A stretch of 64,000 nucleotides of DNA from Butyricicoccus sp. Marseille-Q5471 (GCF_951230135.1 NZ_CATNVC010000006.1:1-64000); one strand, 5' to 3'; positions 33,050 to 42,052 are shown, counted from the first letter of the stretch. Notes: generated by a model from the sequence alone, not told the origin. A program made the numbers and translations.

Positions 33050-34201
33050 TCAAGTGCGAACCAGAATCGAACGACCCGTATAGGCCTCCCGATAAATCTC
33101 GATAATATCTTCTTTGGTGCAGGACTGCGGGTTGGTAGCCGTGCAGCGGTCGGCGATTGCCGCTTCCGCCATCGGTTCTAGCATCCGCTCAAAATCAGCT
33201 GCTGACACGCCCGCATCCCGAATGCTGTGCGGAATTCCCATTTTGGATTCAAACCGACGCACGGTGCGAATCAGATTAAGCGCGCTTTGTCGCAGATTAG
33301 TCGCTTGCAGCTCCAGCAAAGCTGCAAGCTCCGCATAACGCTCAGCGGTTTTCGTGAGCGCTGAGCGGTCACAGCCCGCGTTAAAACTCATAACATAGGG
33401 CAAAAGGATGCCATTTGCACGTCCATGTGCCACGTGTGCCTGCGCGCCGAGCGCATGTGCCATGCTGTGGCACAGTCCGAGACCTGCATTTGAAAAAGCT
33501 GCACCCGCCAGGCATGATGCATTGTGCATATTCTGCCGCGCTTCCATATCATTTGGCGATTGATACGCGGTCAGCAAATTTTGATAAACGAGTTCCATCG
33601 CTTTTTCGGCCAGTGCATCGGTAAATGAGTTGGCTTCGGTACAAACATACGCTTCGATTGCGTGAGTGAGAACATCAATTCCGGTGTCTGCCGTAACTTT
33701 TGGCGGCACCGATTTGGTTAGCTCGGCATCCAAAACGGCGTAATCCGGCAGCAGGCTGTCATCAATCAGTGGATATTTGACACCCTTGTCCCGATCTGTG
33801 ATGACCGCGAACTTGCTGACCTCCGAACCCGTGCCGCTCGTTGTCGGCACTGCAATAAACGGACAGTCATGCATGTCAAACTCACGAGCAGCAAAATAAA
33901 CGATTGCCTTTGCCGCATCAATCGGAGAACCGCCGCCAAATGCGATAACCGCCTCCGGCGCAAAATCCAATACCATGCCGACGCCGGCCGATATCATGGA
34001 GATATCCGGATCCGGGCCGACCTCGGAGTAGATGCGCCATTCCGCATGCTGCGCCGCCAGACGATCCGTCAAATACTTCACCGCGCCGCTCTCCGCCATG
34101 AATTTGTCGGTAACAATGAACACGCGATGCATGCCGCGCAGCACTTCATCCAGCCCCGCGCCGCCGATAAGGATTTTCGTATGTAGGTCGAATCTGTTCA
34201 T
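33050..34201 (-). CDS. eutG: EutG iron-containing alcohol dehydrogenase
   Basis: 383 residues. [13 protein letters not shown] is the NAD-binding loop and [24 protein letters not shown] with HVAHGRAN supplies the metal-binding His residues. It reduces acetaldehyde to ethanol and so recycles NADH formed by EutE inside the compartment. It is the first gene of the operon, behind a leader with a promoter and terminator. AAGGGGCAA lies just before ATG 34201. Confidence 0.93.
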   Translation of the reverse strand: MNRFDLHTKILIGGAGLDEVLRGMHRVFIVTDKFMAESGAVKYLTDRLAAQHAEWRIYSEVGPDPDISMISAGVGMVLDFAPEAVIAFGGGSPIDAAKAIVYFAAREFDMHDCPFIAVPTTSGTGSEVSKFAVITDRDKGVKYPLIDDSLLPDYAVLDAELTKSVPPKVTADTGIDVLTHAIEAYVCTEANSFTDALAEKAMELVYQNLLTAYQSPNDMEARQNMHNASCLAGAAFSNAGLGLCHSMAHALGAQAHVAHGRANGILLPYVMSFNAGCDRSALTKTAERYAELAALLELQATNLRQSALNLIRTVRRFESKMGIPHSIRDAGVSAADFERMLEPMAEAAIADRCTATNPQSCTKEDIIEIYREAYTGRSILVRT

Positions 34202-34243
34202 TTGCCCCTTCCCTTTTCCGGGGTCATCGGCATTTTTTGATGC

Positions 34244-34289
34244 AAAAAAAGCGCCTTGAATCCCCCTTATACAAGATCCAAAAGACGCT
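34244..34289 (-). promoter_or_regulatory. Leader terminator before eutG, candidate EutV antitermination site
   Basis: On the minus strand AGCGTCTTTTGGATC and GATTCAAGGCGCT pair imperfectly and are followed by TTTTTTT. The hairpin lies about 70 bases after the predicted start of transcription and 43 bases before eutG. AAGGTGCGATGCAGCGTCTT just upstream can form a competing 7-bp hairpin with a six-base loop that overlaps the terminator's left arm, the layout expected of an EutV-controlled antiterminator. Confidence 0.75.
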
Positions 34290-34366
34290 GCATCGCACCT
34301 TATCCATACTCAATATGCTATAAATCGTTGTCAGCGGCTTCCTCGTCCCTGATCGACTATGTGATT

Positions 34367-34395
34367 ATCATATACCATTTTCATGCAGCCGTCAA
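34367..34395 (-). promoter_or_regulatory. Promoter of the eut operon
   Basis: TTGACG, 17 bases, TATGAT on the minus strand. The leader that follows ends in the eutG terminator. The good match suggests steady transcription, with control at termination. Confidence 0.8.
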
Positions 34396-34436
34396 GCATA
34401 TCCTCGGCATTTTCACTGCATTTTCTAAAATCGACC

Positions 34437-34466
34437 TTGACTTTTTATACGAAACTGACATAATAA
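34437..34466 (+). promoter_or_regulatory. Promoter of the Eis-like gene
   Basis: TTGACT, 18 bases, TAATAA on the plus strand, with a start site about 60 bases before ATG 34533. It is divergent from the eut promoter; the two -35 boxes are about 40 bases apart. Confidence 0.7.
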
Positions 34467-34532
34467 AAGAGAACTGGTGAACACGAGCCGTTTCCAGCCG
34501 GCTTCGTGATATGTACAATAAGGAGTGAAAAA

Positions 34533-35765
34533 ATGGATATTCGGTTCGTTCTCCCCGAAGAGGTCGGGCAACTGCGACGGAATGTGCTAACTGCATTTCC
34601 CTCGAAGACGCCCGACGCACTGCTTCGGAGCATGGAAGGCGAACTGTACCAACCGGACGAGGGACGCTACCTCGGTTGTTTCGATGACAACGGAACACTC
34701 GCCGGATCCATTTTAATGATGGATTTCACCCTCAATGTCAGAGGCGTGATGATGCCCATGGGGGCCGCGGCCTATGTTTCCACCAATTTTTTACGCAAAA
34801 AGGAGCATATAGCCCGCAACCTGTTACGGGTATTGATGGGGTACTACGCCAAACTGGGGACGCCAATCGGCTGTCTCCATCCATTCAGCCCCTCGTTTTA
34901 TTATAAAATGGGGTATGGCCACGGCAATGAAAGCACCTATTATACACCGCGAACGCGAGACATCCGTTCGTTTGGCGACAAATCCAATCTGTCTTATGCA
35001 GAGCCGGAGGATCAAGAAGAGATTCTCGAATCCTATCGCGCATATGCCGCGCGCACGCACGGTGCGACCGTTCATCACTTTATGGATCCACACCGCATTT
35101 TTGACATGCCCTATGTTGTTCTGTGCCGTAAAAACGGACGGATTACCGGCTATTTTACTTTCGAATTCGTCGAAGTTGACCATTATACCGATATGTATCA
35201 TGATTTGGTCATTCGGGAGATGATTTACGATGATTTGGACACACTTCGGCAATTTATGACCTTTTTTGCCTCCCAAGTCGATCAGATTGAGCGTATTCGC
35301 TTTTTGTCACCCGACGAGCACCTGCACCTGATGTTTCTCAATCCAGACAGCGGCGAAAACCGCGCGCATGACGGCTGCATCCATGAAATCGGACGCCGAA
35401 CCATGGGATATATGGTGCGCTTGTTCGATATTCCAACCTATTTTGCACAGCAAACGCATTGCGAAACGCCGGTCAGCCGGCCGTTTGTACTTGCACTCGA
35501 TGTTAAAGATGATTTTATCGAGGCAAATAACGGTATCTTTCTTCTGCGAATCGACGGAGACTCTGTCCGGCTTGTTGCAGATGCGCCGCCCGATGTGGTG
35601 CTGACCACCGGCATTGCAGAACTATCCTCTTTTGTGATGGGTGCAGTACCGCTGCGGCAGATGCTCGCGCACGGCAGCATGCTTCTGCATGACGAATCCT
35701 ATGCAGATGACATTCAGCGGGCAATCGGCTGGTCGGTCAAACCGAAAAACTATACTTATTTCTGA
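34533..35765 (+). CDS. Eis-like GNAT N-acetyltransferase
   Basis: 410 residues from ATG 34533, which follows AAGGAGTG. The N-terminal GNAT domain has MMPMGAAAYVSTNFLRKKEHIARNLLRVLM (acetyl-CoA site) and HPFSPSFYYKMGYGHG, where a Tyr matches the general acid of Eis. A second GNAT-like domain and a C-terminal sterol-carrier-like domain follow. The chain ends in Phe, as in Eis, where the C-terminal carboxylate is catalytic. Substrates may be aminoglycosides, polyamines or peptides. Confidence 0.85.
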   Translation: MDIRFVLPEEVGQLRRNVLTAFPSKTPDALLRSMEGELYQPDEGRYLGCFDDNGTLAGSILMMDFTLNVRGVMMPMGAAAYVSTNFLRKKEHIARNLLRVLMGYYAKLGTPIGCLHPFSPSFYYKMGYGHGNESTYYTPRTRDIRSFGDKSNLSYAEPEDQEEILESYRAYAARTHGATVHHFMDPHRIFDMPYVVLCRKNGRITGYFTFEFVEVDHYTDMYHDLVIREMIYDDLDTLRQFMTFFASQVDQIERIRFLSPDEHLHLMFLNPDSGENRAHDGCIHEIGRRTMGYMVRLFDIPTYFAQQTHCETPVSRPFVLALDVKDDFIEANNGIFLLRIDGDSVRLVADAPPDVVLTTGIAELSSFVMGAVPLRQMLAHGSMLLHDESYADDIQRAIGWSVKPKNYTYF

Positions 35766-35776
35766 CTTTTCATGAG

Positions 35777-35808
35777 GCACCGCTGCACATTGGACAGCGG
35801 TGTCTTTT
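35777..35808 (+). terminator. Terminator of the Eis-like gene
   Basis: GCACCGCTG pairs with CAGCGGTGT, followed by CTTTTTT, 12 bases after the stop. Confidence 0.85.
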
Positions 35809-35840
35809 TTATGTACAGGTGTACCGAATACAACACAGTG

Positions 35841-35869
35841 TTGACTTTCTGCGCTGCGCGCCGTATACT
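35841..35869 (+). promoter_or_regulatory. Promoter of the TetR gene
   Basis: TTGACT, 17 bases, TATACT, with the start of transcription about 30 bases before ATG 35907. Confidence 0.8.
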
Positions 35870-35906
35870 GATGCTATCAAAACCATGTTGCGGAAGGAGC
35901 ACATGC

Positions 35907-36485
35907 ATGCAGCCAGAAAAAAAACCGAGCCGCCGCGTTCAATATACGTGCGACGCATTGCGCACCGCACTGATTGAACTGCTGCTTCAAAAGCCAATCA
36001 AAAACATCACTGTGAAAGACGTCTGCGCCCGCGCCGATATTAATCGCAGCACGTTTTACCTGCACTATCAGGATGTTTATGATTTGATGGAAACCATCGA
36101 AACCGATTTGATTTGTGAAATGAACGCTGCCGCCGCTTTCGCAGTCGGAAGCGATCCGCTGTCCCACATGACTTCTATGCTGCACGCCATTCGCAAAAAC
36201 CGTCTGATTTGTCTGGTGATTTTAAGCGAGCACGGCAGTCCGCAATTTATCAAACGAATCAACCAAATGTCCCGCGAAAATTTTATTGGCCACTGGCATC
36301 AACACTTTCCGGATACGCCCCTGCGTCGTTTGGAACTAGTGTATTCCTTCGCCTCCAGCGGCAGTATGGCGGTCATTGAACAATGGCTGCTCGGCGATTG
36401 CAAAGAAACCCCGGAGGAAATCGCAGAGCTTCTGAACATCTTTGCCACCAGCTGTCTGCGCTGTCATACGGCTGCATCACAATAA
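35907..36485 (+). CDS. TetR-family regulator
   Basis: 192 residues from ATG 35907, with GGAAGGAG upstream; the longer frame starting at 35772 crosses the promoter and is not used. Residues 9-57 are the TetR helix-turn-helix (TALIELLLQKPIKNITVKDVCARADINRSTFYLHYQDVYDL). The C-terminal ligand domain resembles the TetR_C group with a DhaS-like pattern (MLHAIRKNRLICLVILSEHGSPQF). It lies upstream of a MATE pump, its probable target. Confidence 0.88.
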   Translation: MQPEKKPSRRVQYTCDALRTALIELLLQKPIKNITVKDVCARADINRSTFYLHYQDVYDLMETIETDLICEMNAAAAFAVGSDPLSHMTSMLHAIRKNRLICLVILSEHGSPQFIKRINQMSRENFIGHWHQHFPDTPLRRLELVYSFASSGSMAVIEQWLLGDCKETPEEIAELLNIFATSCLRCHTAASQ

Positions 36486-36642
36486 TCAGCTTGCTTTTCG
36501 CGTTTACTTTTGTTATACTGGGAACATTCGAATATACTCGCGTTGCTTTGTCGCCGGGCAAAGCATATTTTGCGTTCGGAACCAACACCGTTAGGCCTGA
36601 GCAGGTGTTGTGTTGCCGGGCGCTTTCTTTGTGGAGGGAGAA

Positions 36643-37956
36643 ATGAAACACCAATCACTGCGGCAGGAATTCGCCAAATATGTTTCACTCAATATTTTTG
36701 GGATGATCGGGGTATCCTGCTACATTCTGGCAGACACATTCTTTATTGCCCGCGGCGTAGGCTCAGCCGGCCTGACCGCGCTTAATCTGGCCATTCCCGC
36801 ATACAGCCTGATGCATGGCATCGGTTTGATGATCGGTATTGGCGGAGCGACACGCTACTCTGTCTGTCGCGCGCAGAACGATACCGAAGAGGCCGACCGA
36901 ATCTTTACCCACGCTACCTTTTTGGCGCTGTTGGTCGGCATCCTTGCGCTAATCATCGGTGCATTCGCCGCAGGTCCGCTCTCGCGTCTGCTCGGCGCGG
37001 ATGACCAAACCTTTTTCTTGACCAGCAACTATCTTCGTATTCTGCTTTGCTTTGGTCCCGCATTTGTCTTAAATGATGTGCTAACTGCCTTTGTCCGTAA
37101 CGATGGTGCGCCGCGGCTCGCAATGATGGCCATGCTAATCGGAAGTCTGACGAATATCGTGCTCGATTATGTGCTCGTTTTCCCGTGCGGACTGGGCATT
37201 TTCGGCGCGGCTCTCGCAACTGGACTGTCCCCCATTATCGGTATCATCGTGCTCTCCTTTCATTTGCGCAGTGATGCCTGCCGGTTCCGTCTGGAAAAGC
37301 AAAAAATCCGGCCGCGTTTATTTTCCGCGCTCTGCATGCCCGGAATATCTACGTTGATTAACGAACTTTCCACCGGCTTTGTACTGCTGATGTTCAATCT
37401 GGTCATTCTGCGTCTGGCCGGAAATATCGGCGTGGCGGCCTATGGCGTGGTTGCAAACGTTGCCATCGTCGGCGTATCGATTTTTACCGGCATCGCGCAA
37501 GGCACTCAGCCCTTGGTCAGCAGCTATTACGGCCGCGGCGAGACACATACGCTCCATCGGCTGTTTCGATACGCGCTCATGCTTTCGCTGATAATTGCCA
37601 CCGCGCTTTATCTGGTCATCTTCTTGTGGGCCGAGCCGCTCACCGCCGCCTTTAACAGTGAGGGCGACCCCGTACTTACCTCGTTTGCGGTCAAGGGACT
37701 GCGCATCTACTTCCTCGGTTTCTGGTGCGCGGGTGTCAATATCATCTCCTCTGCCTATTTCAGCGCGATTGAGCAGACGCGGCAAGGCTTTGTGCTTTCG
37801 CTGCTGCGTGGTTTGATTGCAAACGCCCCGATTCTGCTCATACTGGCGTCGGTTTTTCACATGAACGGCGTGTGGGCAACCTTCCCCGCCGTCGAACTGG
37901 TGACTGCGCTCGTGACCGTACTGTTTTCCATCCGACATTTCAAAAAGCAGGCATAA
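36643..37956 (+). CDS. MATE-family multidrug exporter
   Basis: 437 residues from ATG 36643, which follows GGAGGGAGAA. Twelve membrane helices fall in two homologous halves, with TFFIARGVGSAGLTALNLAIPAYSLMHGIGLMIGIGG at the start and GIAQGTQPLVSSYYGRGE at the second repeat, both standard for MATE transporters. It exports drugs or metabolites in exchange for Na+ or H+. A likely promoter (TTGCTT, 16 bases, TTATAC) lies in the gap after the tetR stop. Confidence 0.9.
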   Translation: MKHQSLRQEFAKYVSLNIFGMIGVSCYILADTFFIARGVGSAGLTALNLAIPAYSLMHGIGLMIGIGGATRYSVCRAQNDTEEADRIFTHATFLALLVGILALIIGAFAAGPLSRLLGADDQTFFLTSNYLRILLCFGPAFVLNDVLTAFVRNDGAPRLAMMAMLIGSLTNIVLDYVLVFPCGLGIFGAALATGLSPIIGIIVLSFHLRSDACRFRLEKQKIRPRLFSALCMPGISTLINELSTGFVLLMFNLVILRLAGNIGVAAYGVVANVAIVGVSIFTGIAQGTQPLVSSYYGRGETHTLHRLFRYALMLSLIIATALYLVIFLWAEPLTAAFNSEGDPVLTSFAVKGLRIYFLGFWCAGVNIISSAYFSAIEQTRQGFVLSLLRGLIANAPILLILASVFHMNGVWATFPAVELVTALVTVLFSIRHFKKQA

Positions 37957-37961
37957 AAAAG

Positions 37962-37984
37962 CGCCCCGACAAAAAGTCGGGGCG
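37962..37984. terminator. Bidirectional terminator between MATE and murD
   Basis: CGCCCCGAC/GTCGGGGCG with a five-base loop. A T run follows on the plus strand, and the AAAAAA before it gives T residues on the minus strand. It serves both convergent genes. Confidence 0.88.
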
Positions 37985-37996
37985 TTTCTCTATTGT

Positions 37997-39358
37997 TTAC
38001 AGGGCATGCACCAACGTTTTAAACAAATCGCCGCGCTCCATAAAATTCTTAAATCGGTCAAAGGATGCGCTTGCCGGACTCATGATGACTACGTCGCCGG
38101 GTGCAGCCAGATGACTTGCCTCATGCACCGCAACCTCCAGACTCTCCACCTCATAGATTGGCGGGTGTTCGCCCTCAACCGCGAGCACGCTGTCCCGGAT
38201 TTTCGGCGCAGTCGCACCGGTCAAGATCAGTGTTTTGACATGCTCACAAACCGGCTCGCCCAGAACGTCATATGGGATATGCTTATCATAGCCGCCCGCA
38301 ATCAGGATGACCTTCTGCTGGAACGAATTCAGTCCCGCAATGGTGCGTGTGGGGCTGGATGCGATCGAATCATTATAATACCGCACACCATCCTTCTCAC
38401 GGACGAACTCAATACGATGCTCCACCCCGCCGAACGTCGTCGCTACTGCGCGGATATCATCATCCGAGCACCAACCCTGCACGATAGCCGCTGCCATCAT
38501 CATGTTGTACACATTATGTGCGCCCGGAATACGAATGTCAGACGCGGGCATCAGCACGCGCGATACACCATTTTCTGCGATATAAATGATATCGTTCTTC
38601 AGATAAACGCCGTTGGCCAGTTCCTTGTTTTTGCTCGTACAGAACAGATTGCCGGATGCCTTGAGCGAACACGTCACCTCATCATCCAGATTGAGAATAA
38701 GGCGATCGCCCTCCTTCTGGTTGCGGTAGACAGCGGTCTTCGCCTGCACATATTCGTCAAAATCCTTGTGATAATCCAAGTGATTGGGCGTCAGGTTCGT
38801 GATAGCTGCAACCTGTGGGCTGTATTTCATGCCCATCAGCTGGAATGAAGAAAGTTCAACCACCGCCAAATCATCCGCCGACATTTCGCTCACGCGCGGC
38901 AGCAGCGGGCGGCCGATGTTCCCCCCCAGATGCACTCTCTTGCCTGCATGGCGCAGAATTTCACAAGTAAGTGTAGTGGTCGTCGTCTTACCATCCGAGC
39001 CGGTAATACCGATAATCGGGCAGGGACAAACCGCGAAAAACAGCTCCATTTCACTTGTGATGACGCTGCCTAGCTGACGCGCACCCTCCAGAAAGCGCGG
39101 ATGTACGCCGGGTGTACGGAAAATCACATCCTCGTCGCACGCGTCAAGGTAATGATCCCCCAGCACAAAATCCACGCCAAGTGTTGACAGCGTGGCATAT
39201 TGATCGCCTAATTCATCAGGCGTTTTCTTATCGTGCACCGTAACCTTAATACCTGCTGCACGCAGCATGCTGATGAGCGGCATATTGCTGACACCGGCGC
39301 CAATCACGCCGACCCGTTTATCGGACAAGCCCCCGAAATATTGTTCCAATGCTGTCAT
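37997..39358 (-). CDS. murD: UDP-N-acetylmuramoylalanine-D-glutamate ligase
   Basis: 453 residues from ATG 39358, with GGGAGG six bases upstream. RVGVIGAGVSNMPLISMLRAAG is the N-terminal nucleotide domain, GITGSDGKTTTTTL the P-loop, LSSFQLMG and NLTPNHLDYHKDFDEY the catalytic His region, and HRIEFV with NDSIASSPTRTIAGL the C-terminal glutamate-binding domain. It adds D-Glu to the peptidoglycan precursor in the cytoplasm. It stands alone here rather than in a mur cluster. Confidence 0.96.
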   Translation of the reverse strand: MTALEQYFGGLSDKRVGVIGAGVSNMPLISMLRAAGIKVTVHDKKTPDELGDQYATLSTLGVDFVLGDHYLDACDEDVIFRTPGVHPRFLEGARQLGSVITSEMELFFAVCPCPIIGITGSDGKTTTTTLTCEILRHAGKRVHLGGNIGRPLLPRVSEMSADDLAVVELSSFQLMGMKYSPQVAAITNLTPNHLDYHKDFDEYVQAKTAVYRNQKEGDRLILNLDDEVTCSLKASGNLFCTSKNKELANGVYLKNDIIYIAENGVSRVLMPASDIRIPGAHNVYNMMMAAAIVQGWCSDDDIRAVATTFGGVEHRIEFVREKDGVRYYNDSIASSPTRTIAGLNSFQQKVILIAGGYDKHIPYDVLGEPVCEHVKTLILTGATAPKIRDSVLAVEGEHPPIYEVESLEVAVHEASHLAAPGDVVIMSPASASFDRFKNFMERGDLFKTLVHAL

Positions 39359-39392
39359 GACTGGCCTCCCGCTTCTTTTCTCTAGCTTTACT

Positions 39393-39421
39393 AGTTTACA
39401 CGATTTTTTCCTAATTTTCAA
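39393..39421 (-). promoter_or_regulatory. Promoter of murD
   Basis: TTGAAA, 17 bases, TAAACT on the minus strand, 35 bases before ATG 39358. Confidence 0.7.
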
Positions 39422-39428
39422 GTGTGGT

Positions 39429-39457
39429 TTGACGGCGGCGTAATTTTGCGGTATACT
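39429..39457 (+). promoter_or_regulatory. Promoter of rnpB
   Basis: TTGACG, 17 bases, TATACT, ending 6 bases before the 5' end of the RNase P RNA. Confidence 0.85.
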
Positions 39458-39463
39458 ATGTTT

Positions 39464-39795
39464 CGTGAGTGATGCAGACGGTCGCGCAGCGCAAGCTGTG
39501 AGGAAAGTCCGGGCTGCACAGGGCAAGGATAACGGATAACGTCCGCCGGGGGCGACCCTAGGAATAGTGCAACAGAGATATACCGCCGGTTTTGGCCGGT
39601 AAGGGTGGAAAGGCGAGGTAAGAGCTCACCGCGCCCCATGGTAACATGGGGGGCCTGTAAACTCTATCCGCAGCAACGTCGACCGGAACTATGATCGGCC
39701 CGATCGTTCCGACTGACGGCTTGAGGCGTGCGGCAACGCGCGTCCCAGATAGATGACCGTTCAATGACAGAACCCGGCTTATCGCATCGCTCACG
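39464..39795 (+). ncRNA. rnpB: RNase P RNA, class A
   Basis: The terminal helix P1 pairs CGTGAGTGATGC with GCATCGCTCACG. The universally conserved GAGGAAAGTCCGGGCT lies near the 5' end and AGATAGATGACCG with ACAGAACCCGGCTTA near the 3' end. About 332 bases with class A layout. This RNA is the catalytic part of the enzyme that trims the 5' ends of tRNAs. Confidence 0.97.
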
Positions 39796-39813
39796 CTACT
39801 TAAATCAATCGAG

Positions 39814-39845
39814 GAAACCGCCTGCACCAGGCGGTTTCTTTTTTT
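39814..39845 (+). terminator. Terminator of rnpB
   Basis: GAAACCGCCTG pairs with CAGGCGGTTTC around a three-base loop, followed by TTTTTTT. Confidence 0.92.
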
Positions 39846-39912
39846 ATTTTAACTTGCATACCCTCGCGAAAACGACAGAAACTAGAAACATACTTTTCAA
39901 GGAGGATATACA

Positions 39913-40347
39913 ATGGATAATACCGATACGATTAAACTGCTGCAGGAGTGTGATGCCGGCACAAAGATGGCCGTATCTTCGATTGATGAAGTGTTAGATA
40001 AAATCACGGACTCCAAAATGCAGCATTTATTGACAGAGAGCAAAGCACACCACGAGAAGCTCGGCAATGAGATTCATGAGCTGCTTTTGCAGCATGGCAG
40101 TACAGACAAAGAGCCGACACCCATTGCGAAGGGCATGTCTTGGATCAAAACCAATATGAAAATGGGTTTGGACACCTCGGACGCCACCGCTGCAGATTTG
40201 ATCACCGATGGCTGCAATATGGGAATCAAATCGCTCAATCGCTATCACAATGAATTTAAGGCTGCCGACACAACAGCGCAGACGCTTTGCCAGAATCTTG
40301 TCTCCATTGAGGAGCAGTTATGCAAGGATCTCCGCACGTATCTGTAA
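39913..40347 (+). CDS. DUF2383-like ferritin-like helical protein
   Basis: 144 residues, AAGGAGG before ATG 39913. It reads as a four-helix bundle (TIKLLQECDAGTKMAVSSIDEVLDKI, HLLTESKAHHEKLGNEIHELL, KGMSWIKTNMKMGL, LITDGCNMGIKSLNRYHNEF). Glu, His and Asn residues on the first and second helices fit a ferritin-like metal site. This family (DUF2383/PA2169-like) is common in Clostridia and has no defined role; stress-linked expression is suspected. It has no neighbours on its strand. Confidence 0.7.
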   Translation: MDNTDTIKLLQECDAGTKMAVSSIDEVLDKITDSKMQHLLTESKAHHEKLGNEIHELLLQHGSTDKEPTPIAKGMSWIKTNMKMGLDTSDATAADLITDGCNMGIKSLNRYHNEFKAADTTAQTLCQNLVSIEEQLCKDLRTYL

Positions 40348-40420
40348 TTCGCCTTGCAAAGTTGGGGGTGCACGGAAAAAGCCGCCATTGCTGGCGACTC
40401 CTTATGTCATGCCACGCTTA

Positions 40421-41062
40421 TCACGCAATTTTGAGGATGGCCAAAATCATCAGCGTCAGCCCCGATATCCAGGAAATATTGTTCTGAGATTTTTCCGACA
40501 CACGATTTCCAATATCCGCACCCAGCATTAAGGCGGCGGCATTGGTAAGCAACGAGGCAAAAATCAGCGCAAATCCGTTGACCTCGCCGAGCGCCGCGCC
40601 AAAACCAACTGCAATCCCATCAAACGAGAGTGCAATGGCAAGAGAACATGCTTCTAAATGCGAAATACTTTGCGAGCGATCCACATCCACTTTTTCCGGA
40701 TCTGCATATACACTTAATATAAATTTCAGATTGAACATGGAAAAGTGAATTTTTTTGGATAGATTACTATTTTTACGAATGATGGATTTTGTAATATCAT
40801 CCAGCAGCCTGATAAAGCCCATTACAAACAAAATAGTAAAAGAAATCATCGTGCTCGCATTTGGAGATAAGTACGGACGAACAACCGAACCCAACAGCAG
40901 CGAGACTCCCAAAATCGCACTGCAGACAACATTAATCACCATCGCCGAAGAAAAAGGGATTTTGATTTTCTGACAGCCATACGAAACGCTTACAATGAAG
41001 CCGTCTGCCGAAAGTGTAAGCGCTAATACAAAAGCCTGCATCATGGCGCATGCAAGGCTCAT
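40421..41062 (-). CDS. ytaF: YtaF-type sporulation membrane protein (MntP-like)
   Basis: 213 residues from ATG 41062, which has an AGGTGAT site. Six membrane helices fall in two halves: LALTLSADGFIVSVSYG at the start and AIALSFDGIAVGFGAA in the second repeat carry the conserved Asp residues of the MntP/LysE-like fold. It fits the YtaF family of sporulating Firmicutes, which resembles manganese exporters. The transported substrate is unknown. Confidence 0.8.
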   Translation of the reverse strand: MSLACAMMQAFVLALTLSADGFIVSVSYGCQKIKIPFSSAMVINVVCSAILGVSLLLGSVVRPYLSPNASTMISFTILFVMGFIRLLDDITKSIIRKNSNLSKKIHFSMFNLKFILSVYADPEKVDVDRSQSISHLEACSLAIALSFDGIAVGFGAALGEVNGFALIFASLLTNAAALMLGADIGNRVSEKSQNNISWISGLTLMILAILKIA

Positions 41063-41201
41063 AACATCACCTAACCTTCCCATTTGGTATATTTAATCGT
41101 ATGTTTTTTCATCGAAATGGGTGACATCGTGACGCTTTGAATGAACCGTATTGCTTACTAGTGCAAGGGGAAACACCTGCTTTATCCGTGTTTTACGCAT
41201 A

Positions 41202-41236
41202 AAAAAAGAACCGACGGGAGCAGTCGGTTCTTTTTT
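41202..41236. terminator. Terminator of folT
   Basis: AAAAAAGAACCGAC/GTCGGTTCTTTTTT around a seven-base loop lies just after the folT stop. The symmetrical A and T runs make it work on both strands. Confidence 0.9.
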
Positions 41237-41239
41237 ATT

Positions 41240-41845
41240 TTACTGAGAAACGCCTTGTTTTGCCGTCTCCCCTTCACCGGACGGCGCACCGCCCGGCAGC
41301 GAATGATAGATGCGCAAAAACGCCTTCATAACAAAATACAGCAGTGCAATCTCAACCGGCAGTAAGACGAGGTTTTTCACCGCCCTGAGCGGCAGCAACG
41401 CCATCATGGCCTTGCCGCCTGTCAGCGAAAGCCAGAACGTATTCATGCAAATGTTGCAAATGACGTTGACGCTAACCTTTGCCCCGATAGCACGCGGCAG
41501 GCTTATCTTACGCGGATACAGCCACAGCCCCCAGAGCAATCCGCCGACGACAGCCGTCAGCGTATAGCCGGGAAAATAGCCGCCCATAGTGAAATTGCCC
41601 GCAAAGTAGCCGAGCACATCGGTGCAAACGCCCGAAAGCATGCCAACCGCAGGACCAAACAGCATGCCAATCGCCGCATTGCAAAGAAAACCAAAGCCAA
41701 TGCGTAGATTCGGCGGCAATTTGATCGACAGTCCCAACAGGTCGAGCGTCAGATTGACCGCAATCAGAAGCGCGGTCAGCGCCAGACAGCGCACGCTCTT
41801 CAGTTCGGATAGAGAACGGAGAAAGATATTTTTATTTTTGGACAT
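41240..41845 (-). CDS. folT: Folate ECF transporter S component
   Basis: 201 residues from ATG 41845, with GGAGGTG nine bases upstream. Six hydrophobic helices; LALTALLIAVNLTLDLLGLSI, PPNLRIGFGFLCNAAIGMLFGP and VCTDVLGYFAGNF match FolT-type S components. With the shared ECF energizing module encoded elsewhere it imports folates. A tetrahydrofolate riboswitch in its leader confirms the substrate class. Confidence 0.9.
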   Translation of the reverse strand: MSKNKNIFLRSLSELKSVRCLALTALLIAVNLTLDLLGLSIKLPPNLRIGFGFLCNAAIGMLFGPAVGMLSGVCTDVLGYFAGNFTMGGYFPGYTLTAVVGGLLWGLWLYPRKISLPRAIGAKVSVNVICNICMNTFWLSLTGGKAMMALLPLRAVKNLVLLPVEIALLYFVMKAFLRIYHSLPGGAPSGEGETAKQGVSQ

Positions 41846-41911
41846 AGAAAAAGACACCTCCATAAAAAATTTCTGTTGCCACAGCAATTTAGGAGATGCC
41901 TAAACAGTTGC

Positions 41912-42012
41912 AGCAGCGGGATGCGACCACAGCACCGCAAGGATAATTCCCTTTCGTCCGCCGAACAACTCCCCGTCTCGACAGCACTTAACGCGTTATG
42001 GTCTACTCTGCT
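41912..42012 (-). promoter_or_regulatory. Tetrahydrofolate (THF) riboswitch
   Basis: On the minus strand the sequence GAGTAGACC...ACGCGTTAAGTG, CGAAAGG, CTTGCGGTG and GGTCGCATCCCGCT reproduces the conserved blocks of THF riboswitches in order. The helix GCAGAGTAGACCA/TGGT..CGCTGC closes it. The RNA ends about 65 bases before the folT start, so folate binding is expected to reduce folT expression. Confidence 0.9.
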
Positions 42013-42024
42013 TTTTCTGTCCTA

Positions 42025-42052
42025 ATTGTATCATGAAAATTTTACTTGTCAA
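42025..42052 (-). promoter_or_regulatory. Promoter of folT and its riboswitch
   Basis: TTGACA, 16 bases, TACAAT on the minus strand. The -35 box lies inside the last codons of the HAD gene, so folT has its own promoter although it follows that gene. Confidence 0.85.

Noticed and set aside
34201-34440. T-box or B12 riboswitch before eutG
   Set aside because: No T-box TGGNACCGCG sequence or B12-box is present. A promoter, short leader and terminator explain the region.
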